A DNA stretch of 64,000 bases from Lactarius indigo (taxonomy: Eukaryota > Basidiomycota > Agaricomycetes > Russulales > Russulaceae): positions 434,001-498,000 of the forward strand of contig JAFKAC010000038.1 in the NCBI GenBank assembly GCA_025766275.1, in the 5' to 3' direction. Shown here one piece after another: positions 1-9,997 of this stretch (within the stretch, counting starts at the first letter, position 1; each line of letters opens with the position of its first letter). Both the position numbers and the translations under genes were made by a program. The notes beneath the pieces were generated by a model, which was not told the origin of the DNA, did no database searches, and saw only the letters and a program-made list of their open reading frames with translations.

Positions 1-330
1 CACAGCAGGGTTAACGGGGCCTCTGACCGCAGGGGTGATATCGCAACCCCGGTTACTGTAGGACCTTGGTTTGGACTGGCCATTGCTATCGGAGGTCCGG
101 AGAATGATGACGAAATGAAGTGCAGTGAGTCGGTGGTTACTATGCGCACGGCCCTTACGATCAATCACACAGAGGCCGCTGGGGTTGCAGATCCGTCTGT
201 CTCACGATATATCTGACGGAATATTTTCATTTACTGTAATATGTTGAATCATACACCTACACAGCAAAATTGTCGACCATCCGCACAACTTTTCCTACAT
301 CAGGATCATGAGTTTTTCCTTAGTAAGACC
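1..330. repeat. Diverged copy of the region upstream of glutaminase copy A
   Basis: Bases 20-290 resemble 5020-5410 in the same orientation. Shared words include a block around tgtaggac(c/t)ttggttt, another around actggcca(t/a)tgctatc, and the run atgttgaat...acagcaaaa...gaccat. In the second location this sequence lies just upstream of the minus-strand glutaminase gene. The simplest reading is that the window begins just upstream of a further glutaminase-like copy lying to the left, outside the window. Similarity is patchy and was judged by eye. Confidence 0.5.
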
Positions 331-504
331 TTCAGTACACGGTAGGATGCAGACTCACTCCTCCCTGATTCGATGCTCCACGTAAGAGACTATTACTCAC
401 TTTGCACGTCTTTCTTCCCACACCCAACTTCCTTTTACTGTAACTTTTTACAGCTACGACACTTATGTCGGCGTTTCCCGGGGCGAGACGCGTGCTCTTT
501 CGTT

Positions 505-762
505 ATGGTCTCTGTGCTGTACGAGTTGACCGACGCAGACACGGGGCTCAAGACCGCCTTGCAAGACCGGCGGAGAAACCAGCTCCCGAGTACTTTTGGC
601 GATGATGGTATCTTCGAACCACAACTCATCACGACCGACGATGTTTCTGAACGCCTAATGGAGTTGGCCCATTTCGAGCAGCTCTCCGATGTTAGTTGGC
701 AGTATACCGATCATTGGGGCACGCAGATTCTCGACATCATCGAGAAACACTTGTCACCGTAA
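505..762 (+). CDS. Small hypothetical protein, doubtful
   Basis: An open frame of 85 codons from an ATG at 505 ends at 762. Just upstream, at 431-453, lies a sequence like a basidiomycete 3' splice site (pyrimidine-rich, ending in cag), so this could be the last exon of a longer gene. The product is acidic, with words such as ELTDADTGLK and DILDIIEKH-like helices (actual end ILDIIEKHLSP). I recognise no family. It may be a chance frame between two repeat-derived regions. Confidence 0.25.
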   Translation: MVSVLYELTDADTGLKTALQDRRRNQLPSTFGDDGIFEPQLITTDDVSERLMELAHFEQLSDVSWQYTDHWGTQILDIIEKHLSP

Positions 763-1450
763 GCAGATAGTTGGATATTATCTCGACCGTTAGACAAATA
801 TCAGCCACCGTCACAATTGTTTCAAAATACCGAAAAATTCTATTCTATTGCAAAAGACAATATCTAATATACAAAGAAAGCACAGAAGAGAATCTTGAGA
901 CTTAACGAGTCCGAGTCGAGATTGGTGTCTAATTTATTCTTGTACCTTTCTCTCGTGTCAATGAGTTTTACAGACCGGGGCGGTCGGTCCAAAATCATTA
1001 ATCATCTGTCATGGTGTCAAGCGGTGGAAATCTCAGTCAGTGAGTGGCCTGGGCAGTTCTATCTTCCGATTAGTACTTGGACTTGTCTGGCCACATTAAG
1101 TTACCACCAACAAGGTGGGCCGTAACTCGATGTACTATGTTATATACAATACGTTATATCAATTGTGGGACTCTTTTGCCTGTGTTTGCTCTGTTTTCGC
1201 TCAGAAACACCGACTGGTATGGCGCAAACACCAGCTTATGGTCATAAGGGCCATCTAAGGGGACTCGGACAGGTGTCTGGACATGAATGGGCTACAGTTT
1301 TGGACCGACCATAGCGATATATGAGGGAAATAAAATCATGTAGAAGATTGTGAGTATGCTGGGGATACCAAAGGGAAAACAATGTTCCATGTCCGGAGGT
1401 ATACAATTTGATCTGGACGTCCAAAAAAAAAAAAAAAAGTTCAAACCGTG
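763..1450. other. Intergenic; 3' flank of glutaminase copy A
   Basis: No gene seen. From about 1010 onward the sequence is alignable with 34880-35350, the 3' flank of copy B, so the duplication extends beyond the stop codon by roughly 450 bases. A run of sixteen A lies at 1422-1437, close to the 3' end of the minus-strand gene. Confidence 0.6.
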
Positions 1451-4400
1451 CTACACTCCCCCACCTGTACCGTAACTCGGCGGCGCCTCGAACCTCTCTG
1501 CACGCAGCTCATCCATCTCCCGTCTTAGAGTCTCCACTTCCGACTGAAGTCTCCAAGTTTCGGGTGGAGGTGTCGACGTTCTCCACTCGCTGTTACCGAT
1601 AGTTAAATTGGGCTGAGACCCATTCGAGGATGTGCGTGCGTGGGTGAGTGGAGAATAGACCGTCGCCGAGCGCAGCTGCGCAAGCTCCTTGCTGGTCAGG
1701 CCAACGGGGACGGGTGTCATACTTTGCGATGGCGGGAGCAGTCGCTCAGACAGGGAGGACGGTCCTTCGCTCGTTGTCCAGAAATGAGACCCTGTCTCCA
1801 GCGGTGCCGCCCCGGCGAGTGCTGGGTCGAAAGGTGTCACCGTCATCGGCGAGCCCGCAAACATTGCGGCACCCGAAAAGGATGTCCCAGCCGATCTGCG
1901 TAAAACGTTTTGTCGCCGTCGCCGTCGAACGAAGGCGATGGTCCCAACCGCGAGTATTAAAGTCACAATGCCACCTATGACGCCCCCGGCAATCGCGCCA
2001 GTGTGCGACGTTGCTTTTGACGACGTCGCCGGGGGGTTGGCCGTTATTTCGACGACGGGAACTCTGAAAAATAGTCGATCAGACATTAAATGATAAAGGC
2101 GGTTGTCATAAACGAACGTGAGAGCTAATGGCGCATACATTGCACCTTGTGCGGGGCTAAAGAGTGAACATTAATTACTACCTCATAGACGGAAATTTTT
2201 TCGAGGAGCTCACCTAGCCACTTCTCCCAGGATGGTTGTTCCTTGAGTGCTGTCGTACTTGGACGGGAATACACCCGGGCTCACGTTAAAAGACGCTCGG
2301 TTGTGAACTCTCGAAATAAGATTCGTCCGTAGGTCTTGATTCGAACTCATAGCCGCCACAAACAAGTTCCAACCTACATAAAAGGTCACATTAGCTCTGA
2401 TGGTTTCGAAAACAAAACACTTCTGACTTGATATTGAGACGCTTGTGTCCCCGTCGAGGCTATCGACTGGCATCCCAAAATTACTGAAGCTCGAAGTCAG
2501 TGTCAGGTTATCAATGAAACTACTTTGACCATCAAAGACCTAGAAATCGATGAGTAATCTCTAAGGGAAGTAACTGATAGACGGACGGATGATTCGACGA
2601 CACCAGTATCCAACCAAACATCGGCAAATAAATTATAACCCAATGTCCACGAGCCCTCTTGTCCATATGCTGCGAGCAGGTGTTGATCACTATCCAATGC
2701 AAGGTCTCTCCATTGACCATAAAGTCTCGCGGCTGTTTCCTATAAATGAGTCAATTTCGCCGCAACGCAACTAAGACATCCCCACGAACAGAATACTTGT
2801 CAGCGTCGGCCGTCTGTTTGACAACTGAGCTCATCTTCGACATAGCTTTGATGGCGATAATGCCCTTGATCGCGAGGTTCGTTTGGTTGTTCGTCGTCAG
2901 TCCATCCGCAGAGGACCTGTGATGAATGGTCATTCAGATTCTCGGCAATTAGAACCATGCAGATAAACTACGCACTGATTGTAGATAATCAGTGCAGAAT
3001 TGGACAAGTAGTCGGCCCAGGAGGTCAGTAAAGAATACTGTCCGGTGTTGTTGGTCCTCGACAGGTGCGAATAGGAGCTCGGTACGTACGTATCTGCTTA
3101 TTAGGCTACCGTCTCCAGTCGCACGAGCGTGGGCATAAGTCATGATCAACATGTTCCCAGACTCTGCAGGGGAATGAGTAATATATCAACGATAGAGGAG
3201 ACCCGAAAGAAAGATACAGACGTTCGATCCCTTGGCTGTGGTTGGAATTGCCGATTGTGACGTTGGGGTAACTAGGCCCTTCGTATCCTCAGTACTCGAT
3301 GCTTCCAAACTCTCAAGTTTTTGAGACACACCTAGATCAGCGGCAGCGTAGGGGACGGTGTAGCTGGGAGAGGCTTGGAGCTGAAACAGAGGCTCGAGAA
3401 GGGGTCTACCCAGTGTAGGATCGATGTACATGAACGCAGGGAATGCAGAATATAACGTCTCGACGGCGTTCACTCGGCTTGGTGAGGTCAGGTCCTGCCT
3501 CCCAGTCGACACGCCAAGGATGCATTGTGGACTCACTTCGTCTTCGACTGAGATCCACCAATCTTCTTCATGAACATCATCACATCTGACGCATCGTAGT
3601 TATCATTCGCATCGGTACCGACTGTGAGTTGGGTGCTGCCAAACACTTGTGCCGTTGAGAGGGACACCAAATCCCCGAGTAGGTCCGAGACAGGAGCAGC
3701 AGCCTGGAGTATCTTTTGGTCCAATTTCTGAGCTCTTGAAGAGGCATTCGCGAAATCTCCGAGGAAGTCAATGATCTGAGAAATGATCTGAGGTGTGCTA
3801 ATCGCCATGAATGTGGACACTGACCAGGGACGTATCATTAGAATACCGGGTCTTATAGAATAAGCTACGTTTCCGAGGAGCAGCTCCCGAAGGGCCCATG
3901 TAATTGATGGGCGGGTCTAAGGTAAATCCAACAGCCCAGACAACAGGATCGTCGATGGCTTGGATGGTGCCTAGGTCGCGCGCAATGGCAAAGACCGTGA
4001 AGTTGGAGTTGATAAAGCGAAAGTTTGGATCCGTTTGGTTGTCTAGCACCCCATTGAGCACAAATAATCCACGGGAAATTGTATCCTGAGCTATCTTGAA
4101 TGTCACATTATTTGCCTAGATCATTGACTATGAGTGATTAAACGTGGATGTCACCATTGCCACTCACGCTCTTCATGGCGTAGTAGGCCGAACCCCATTC
4201 TGCCTGGTTTCTTATTTCGTTGAACACGGCTGGGCTCTGCAGATTGACTGTATGGTAGACGAGATCGCTGGTCGACGTCGCACTCCAACGTATCACGTGA
4301 CCTCGATCCCCCGAACTCCATTCTACGGCGGTTTTTGAGACACGTGTGTGCGCAAATAGAGAATTTACGCACCCCCGCTAATGTCTGAATACACCTGCAC

Positions 4401-4975
4401 GTTATGAGCTGCACCGTCCAGCGATTTCGCGGATAAGGCCAAGTACGAGAATGGGATTGATTGCTTGACCCAATCTCCCGGCTGAAGGAAAGGTATCAGC
4501 GAAGGTAATAGGGTCGAAAGTGACTACCAACTACGAACCTCAATTGGGTTGAGGAAAGTAAGATTAAATTCCATGAGCCCAGCTTGCGCAGAAACCACGG
4601 TCTGGGTGGGTGTAATAATTATGTTTGTGACATCCACAGTAGCATTCACGCTGGCCACAGTATCCCCGGGGTCCCCTCCCAAGAAAGAATAAGTCAATCC
4701 ATCAATGCGTACGAAGACGGACCATCCAAGTGCCTGAGACACAGCGACTTTAGTTCCAACGCCTGGCGAAGGGAAGCCAACATACTTGTCCTGCGGTTGG
4801 GGTCCTTGGCCATAGATTTGCTATCGTCGAGCCATTGGTGGTGTGGTCCCAACAATTGAGGTATGGAGAGCGAACAGCAAGAGGAATTGCAGCAGGGAAG
4901 AATGTTTGCTGGGCTCTTCCGTAATGGAAAAGGAAGAACAGGAAAATTAGCAAGTTGGTCATCGGCAGCTAGTTC
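1010..4975 (-). repeat. Segmental duplication, copy A (direct repeat of 34880-38890)
   Basis: This block and 34880-38890 match in exons, introns and 3' flank. In the part compared closely (4150-4450 against 38059-38400) identity is roughly 90 percent, including intron bases. Similarity begins around 1010/34880 and stops about 15-25 bases upstream of the start codon, after a shared gtcgcc-like word. Both copies lie in the same orientation, about 30 kb apart. Confidence 0.85.
1451..4962 (-). CDS. gtaA: Glutaminase A-like secreted/membrane-anchored enzyme, copy A
   Basis: Multi-exon gene starting at 4962. It opens with a signal peptide (MTNLLIFLFFLFHYGRAQQ) and the hallmark N-terminal words FFPAAIPLAVRSPYLNCW and GWSVFVRIDGLTY of the fungal glutaminase A family (DUF4964, DUF5127, DUF4965 and DUF1793 regions). 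Later exons carry WVKQSIPFSYLALS, AEWGSAYYAMKS, NMLIMTYAHARATGDGS, TADADKYS-like and GSWTLGYNLFADVWLDT, all characteristic. First exons: 4962-4786, 4733-4539, then about 4481-4380, 4330-4170 and 4106-3830. The family hydrolyses L-glutamine outside the cell. The last exon adds a single membrane segment (GAIAGGVIGGIVTLILAVGT, then arginines) and a cytoplasmic tail ending APPSYGTGGGV, so this is probably a type I anchored form. No frame break was seen in the exons compared. The exon set in the middle is approximate. Confidence 0.85.
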
Positions 4976-6147
4976 GCCGGCTCGGGATGGGGAGTTCACA
5001 ACAGGAATAACGGAGTAGGTGATGGTATCGCACCCGTAGCCTGAGTCACCGCGGGAATTTTACGATATAATCCAATTCAGCTGCAACAATCTGACCAATC
5101 AGTTTTTGTGAAATAGCCGAATGAATTGGATTATAGTGTGAAATGCGCAGTGTGCATGTAGGACTTTGGTTTCGACTGGCCAATGCTATCAGAAGAACTT
5201 CTGATCCGAAGATTGGTGAACAGGAGTGCGGTGAATCGATGGGCAGCACTCCCCATACGATCAGCTCAGGCTGCCAGTGGGAGGCCCGGGTGCGATTGGA
5301 AGCGATGCACTTGGCAATGCACATTCACTGGTAGCTGCCACGTTCCGTCTCGCAATATATCGAATATTATGTTGAATTACATAGCAAAAAAACTGTAGAC
5401 CATTCGCACTACTCGTCCACCTGCGTGGTGAGTGACCGATAAGGCCTACGAGAATGTGGTACTGCTTACTGGACTGTATGTGTAATATATCAAATGCGCC
5501 CATCATTTGTTCATGAGTTAGCGCTGACAGCCACTGGTAAGTTTGGCGCACCTGTTCCTCATACCTTCGGTGAGATCGTTGTTAGCGCTTCAGAGCTTGG
5601 AGTTGCAAGTGTCATAGAACCTTTGCACAACGATTCTTGTTGGCATTCCTGTCATTTGACATAACAATCGTTCCGATGGGATCCTCGTGTGGAATCAAGG
5701 CCATCAGAACTCTGATCATGAGCATTCTCAAGCTTTGAGTCAGAAAGACTGGACCGAGCTGTGGACTTGGCTGTGGAACAATCAAGGGAACAATCTTCGT
5801 TCCTGGACACGTGAAAGATCATCGACCATCTCGCGTTGTATGCTTCGGGCCGTTTCTATTGTGCTCAATAAAACACCAAGTCCGTCATAAATTTATTCCA
5901 TTGATACAACAAGGACCAGTACAACAATGGTGAAAAAGAATACAGCATGAAAAAAGACCAAAGGAATAAGATTAACTCAGTAAAGACCATTCATCCTACA
6001 GTGATGTTCTCCTACGCCCAGTTTGCCTCCTGAGGCACATCTTCTAAGGTGCTGAGCGATGCGATGCTTGAGCAGCTCGAGCAGCTCGAGTCCGTATCCA
6101 ACGACGACTCGCCGGATTCGGGTTCTGAATCCGTGTGGGACAGATTG
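4963..6147. other. Intergenic region between glutaminase copy A and DUF7587-like gene
   Basis: No convincing gene. Bases 5020-5410 are the repeat shared with the window's left edge and are probably the promoter of copy A. Bases 6012-6147 may belong to the 3' coding end of the next minus-strand gene if one extra base is ignored (see that gene). Confidence 0.5.
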
Positions 6148-7531
6148 TCAGGTGAAATGGAGTGCCAAGTCTCGTCTCTGGGAATTGACGACGAATAATG
6201 CGGCAAATGCCCCGAATAGAAAGCTTGTGAGGACGCACGATGCCGTCTCGACCGTCGACGGAGCTTGTCCCGGAAGTGTTTGTGGGTCTTCCGGCGGAAC
6301 GAGAGGGGCAGGTACTGAAACAGGTGCGGATGAAGACGCAGGAGGCTCGGCCTCGTCTGCAGAATCCTCAGACCCAGACCGGGAGTGCACTGACATATAT
6401 TCGTCGGTAAGAAGCTGCAGCTCGCTGACAACACCTTGCAGTCGGGTAACCTCGTTCAGTGCGTGGACTCGCTGCGCGTCCCGCACTTCTTCTCCGATAA
6501 CGTGGACCATGGACTGTATGAGATCCCAGATCTCCGTGTGCTCCCGAACCCACCACTGACCCGGCCAGCGTGCGATGATGTAAGCCAGCTCTGCGACATT
6601 ATCAACGGCTCCTTGGAAGTCCTTCAGGGCATGTTTTTGGAACCAAGGCCGAAGGAAGCACATTGCAAGGCGCACAGAGCTTGTAGTCGTATCGCGTAAA
6701 CGCACTTCTGCTGACGAACGCAAAAATTGTTCCGACATCTGCTGGCAGAATTGCTGATATCCTGAACGTTGTTGCGTCACGTCCCAGGTGAGGTTGCTGA
6801 AGAAACTTTTGTCTTCTTCGTCGGGATTGGGGTCGAGAAAGTAAGAAGGGAGTTTCGGGACAAGGGACAATATGGGGATGGAAGCTAACACGGCTGTCCC
6901 TGGGACATAGCCGTAGATAAGAACGTCCTGCGCTTCAGTTGCAAATCGGTACCACTTCCAGTGGTCCTGATGCCGCCTAGATTAACTGTGAGCACCGCAT
7001 ACCGGGAAGCTCACGAAAACAAACTCACTCTTTAGGTGAACCTTTTCGTAACAACTCCAACGCCGTGACAGCTCGCCCTGCGACCGCCTTCGCATCGATC
7101 ACTGCGATCTCTATCGCTTGCTTGGGATTGCTCTTGTAACGCCGAGTTGCCTCCCATATAGCCCAGGCAAAGCTGAATGAGGTAGTGACGAAAGGAGACG
7201 ACGACTTCTTCGTCCCATCCATATGGTTGGCCACGTCAGCGTATGAGCTGGGTATCGCGGACTGATCGGGTGCTGTCGATGACGGGCTCATAGCCTGAAA
7301 GTCTTGTACGGTGTAGCGATAACTATTCTTGAATTTTTGACCAATGAAGAACGGCTCAGAGCTATCAAAGAAGGGGGAAAGGGCCTTTGGCGTGTACACG
7401 CGGAAGAGGAAGGGGTTGTGTTCGACTAGCGAGTCAAAAGTAAGATCGGGACCGAAGCCATACTGAGGGAGTGCGCTGAAGCCCAGCTGGAAGCGGCCGG
7501 ATCCCTTAGAGTCGGTGGATGAACCTTCCAT
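6148..7531 (-). CDS. DUF7587-like basidiomycete protein with C-terminal membrane segment
   Basis: Two exons, 7531-7029 and 6976-6148, give 443 residues; the join reads SPKE|RHQDHWKWYRF. Words such as LVEHNPFLFRVYTPKA, FVTTSFSFAWAIWEATRRY and EIAVIDAKAVAGRAVTALEL match a family I know from Agaricomycetes, usually labelled DUF7587 or hypothetical; its function is unknown. A hydrophobic segment (TSFLFGAFAALFVV) lies just before the stop, suggesting a tail anchor. In the next frame a Ser/Asp/Glu-rich stretch (TDSEPESGESSLDTDSS) runs on to 6012. One extra base near 6170-6240 would explain the switch, so the true protein may be about 45 residues longer. Confidence 0.75.
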
Positions 7532-8946
7532 GGTAGAGGTAGTGAATGTTAGAAGAGAGATGATGCGGAGGGAAAGCGGCACACATCGATGGTTTTTACT
7601 ATCGCAGTTCTTGCCTCGTGGGTGCAATGCAGGACACCTTGCCCCGATTCCGGCTTGACGTGGTGCAAACGAGACGAGACCCTGGCACGTGGAACCAATG
7701 AGGCATCGATGAGCCCACTAACACTCCGAGAATGCAGGATGATAACCGCAGAGTTTCAGCATGCGTTAAGCTTGCAGAATCCGCAGCTACGGCATTGCAT
7801 TCGGTGGAAATGACAATGACAATGAGTGAGTTGTGTAGGACGACGAGTGTTATCCATCCGGGCTTCCAAGTCGGGTGAGTGGCTTGGTTCCCACAGCGCC
7901 ACTTACTGACGGAAGCAGAAGTCACATGCAAACGATACCCTCGATCTGAACCGCGTCATGGACCCCATGAGGCAGCAAAAGATGATCAGAGGCTGTGTTG
8001 CTGAACATTTACCATGCGGCTTTCTGGGACATCACTAAAAAAAAAAATTTATGCAGGCAGTATCGGCGCGAAGTGCACGCGCTTTAGCGGGTCGGTTTGT
8101 CCCCCATTCCTTGGATGTAGCGGCGCCTGCGGTTCCACTCAAGTTGGCGACTTTACTCACTCAGGAGAGTGTGCTAGCTCTAGATGGATCTAGGCCACCC
8201 GGGCCGAGAATTATTGTCGTCATTTAGTCGCTTCTACACTAAGCTATGTACTAGGTGAGGATGTGGTTCTGACGCCTGGTGGTAATTGCGTGAGTGGCTG
8301 CCAGACTTTTTCAGTTTACGTCCATCTCCCGAGTTGACTTCGTCTCGTCAGATCTGCCAATATTCATGTGCTGTACTGTCAGAATCGGACACTGTTTCAC
8401 GTTTGGTGCGCTGTCTCAGCTGTCCTACCACGTTGAGTCAGACCTTTTGCACAGACACACACGCGTTCTCTCCTAGCGCTAGAATGTGGTTTTCCAAGGG
8501 CCGTTTTTATTCGTGGTTCGCTCCCTCGACTCCACCTTCGGTTTTCCTTTGTACCCGTTGGTGCGCGGGAGAAACAGTGGCGATTATGCGGAGGGTTATG
8601 CGGAAGGCCACTATTGAATTGATCTCAATTGACAGATCTCCCTGTGTCTGAAAAGTGCGTCATGTGTCAGGAAATTCAATACGAAACAGGGCCAGTTTCT
8701 GTTTCCTCAACTTCGAGTCGCAACTCTACGATCTGTCGGCGGCCTTTGCAATCTGTTACTTGCCTTGCCCTAAATCCGCACCAAGTCCGCACAAATGACT
8801 GGTGGACACTTGGAACAAGGAACGTCGACTGTTCTGAGTAGATGTTCTTTCTTTGGAGGTGTTCGTGTGAGTCTGATGGAGACCACTTTCTAGTCATATA
8901 AAGTGTCTGTTTTTTTTTCTCGTCGCTTTAGTTCAGCACCCCCTCA
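7532..8946. other. Gene-poor intergenic stretch
   Basis: I see no coding signal that survives inspection: open frames here are short, lack splice support and have no recognisable motif. There is an A-rich run at about 8037-8050. A TATA-like element near 8896 belongs to the next gene. Confidence 0.5.
8895..8904 (+). promoter_or_regulatory. TATA-like box
   Basis: The sequence catataaagt lies about 45-50 bases before the ATG at 8947 and is followed by a pyrimidine-rich stretch, a common arrangement for a basidiomycete core promoter. Confidence 0.4.
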
Positions 8947-9477
8947 ATGCAGTCCACTGGTGTTGTCACCATGCACACGCGAGTACCTCGTCTCAATCGT
9001 GTTCTTTCCCCGCGGCGTGTACCGACTACAACGTGGCGACATTCAGCGACGGCAGGACCATCGATAGATACGCCATTGGCCATCGAATTCATCGACATCT
9101 TCGACGCCCCGCATCAACTCGGGGGCTCTTCTACCCTCGTCGGCTTTTCATCTCCCCGAATAATCAATCCATCGAGCCGGCAGGAAACACCATCGCTACC
9201 AAAACCGATACTCTACGATGGGCCATCTCGAGGGAGGAAGTCGAGGTCACTTTATATTGGGGCCGAGGTTCTTTCGACTTCCCTTCCTCCTCCGATTGTA
9301 TTCGATGGACCAGCCAGGCGAAAGCCATATTTACGGCCCAACGCACCTGTGAGATCCAATCCTTGTTTGTTCAAGGACTTTCCACTGACCCCGTCCAAAG
9401 CTCAAGTCTCGGTTACGGTCGCTAACTTTAATGCCGCAGTGGGTCATGGAAAAGATATCGTTATTGAATGGACTTGA
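8947..9477 (+). CDS. Hypothetical protein with repeated (L/F)DGP motif
   Basis: A single open exon of 176 codons, preceded by a TATA-like element and a pyrimidine-rich leader. I do not recognise the family. The protein is basic and rich in proline and serine, with no signal peptide or membrane segment. Two related units occur about 45 residues apart, PILYDGPSRGRKSRS and PIVFDGPARRKPYL, and an earlier IEFIDIFDAPHQL may be a weaker third. The C-terminus reads VSVTVANFNAAVGHGKDIV. The internal repetition and clean frame argue for a real gene, probably lineage-specific. Confidence 0.5.
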   Translation: MQSTGVVTMHTRVPRLNRVLSPRRVPTTTWRHSATAGPSIDTPLAIEFIDIFDAPHQLGGSSTLVGFSSPRIINPSSRQETPSLPKPILYDGPSRGRKSRSLYIGAEVLSTSLPPPIVFDGPARRKPYLRPNAPVRSNPCLFKDFPLTPSKAQVSVTVANFNAAVGHGKDIVIEWT

Positions 9478-9997
9478 AGTCGGTCTTTTGAAAAAACAAG
9501 CTTGAGCTTGATGCATTCCCTCAGTTGACTGTTGGTAAATAGTAGGATATTTCAAGGAGTTTTTTGTTGTGTGTCCGGCTTTGTGGTAGGTCTAGACGTC
9601 TCTACATGTGGGGTGGCAGTGACTTTGAGGGTGAAGACAAGGGTGAAGAACTTGGACATGCATTACATTTCTCGTTAATTCGTTAAATCTCATGATATAG
9701 CGGATAAGTATCCAAAGCTAATCGCCCTATAATGAAAATTTGGGTCCCATTTCATTGTAACTGGTTCTCTCAGCTTTACCAGTCGTAACGAGGGCGTTTT
9801 ATAAATTCGAAAGTAGGCTGTGAGCGCACTGGTGATGCTTCTTGTCACGTGAGTGAGACTATTATCGGAGGTGGCAAAAGCCCCGCAGTCTACAGCAATT
9901 GGTCTACTACCGCGCCCATACACAACGCGTGTGTTCTCTGTTCCCGCTCTCCATTGTCTTTCAAACGATAGCTCTTTACTTGGAGGGCTGCTTCACG
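9478..9997. other. Intergenic region upstream of BRO1
   Basis: No gene seen. The last 100 bases are pyrimidine-rich (ctctgttcccgctctccattgtc) as expected just before a transcription start. Confidence 0.5.
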
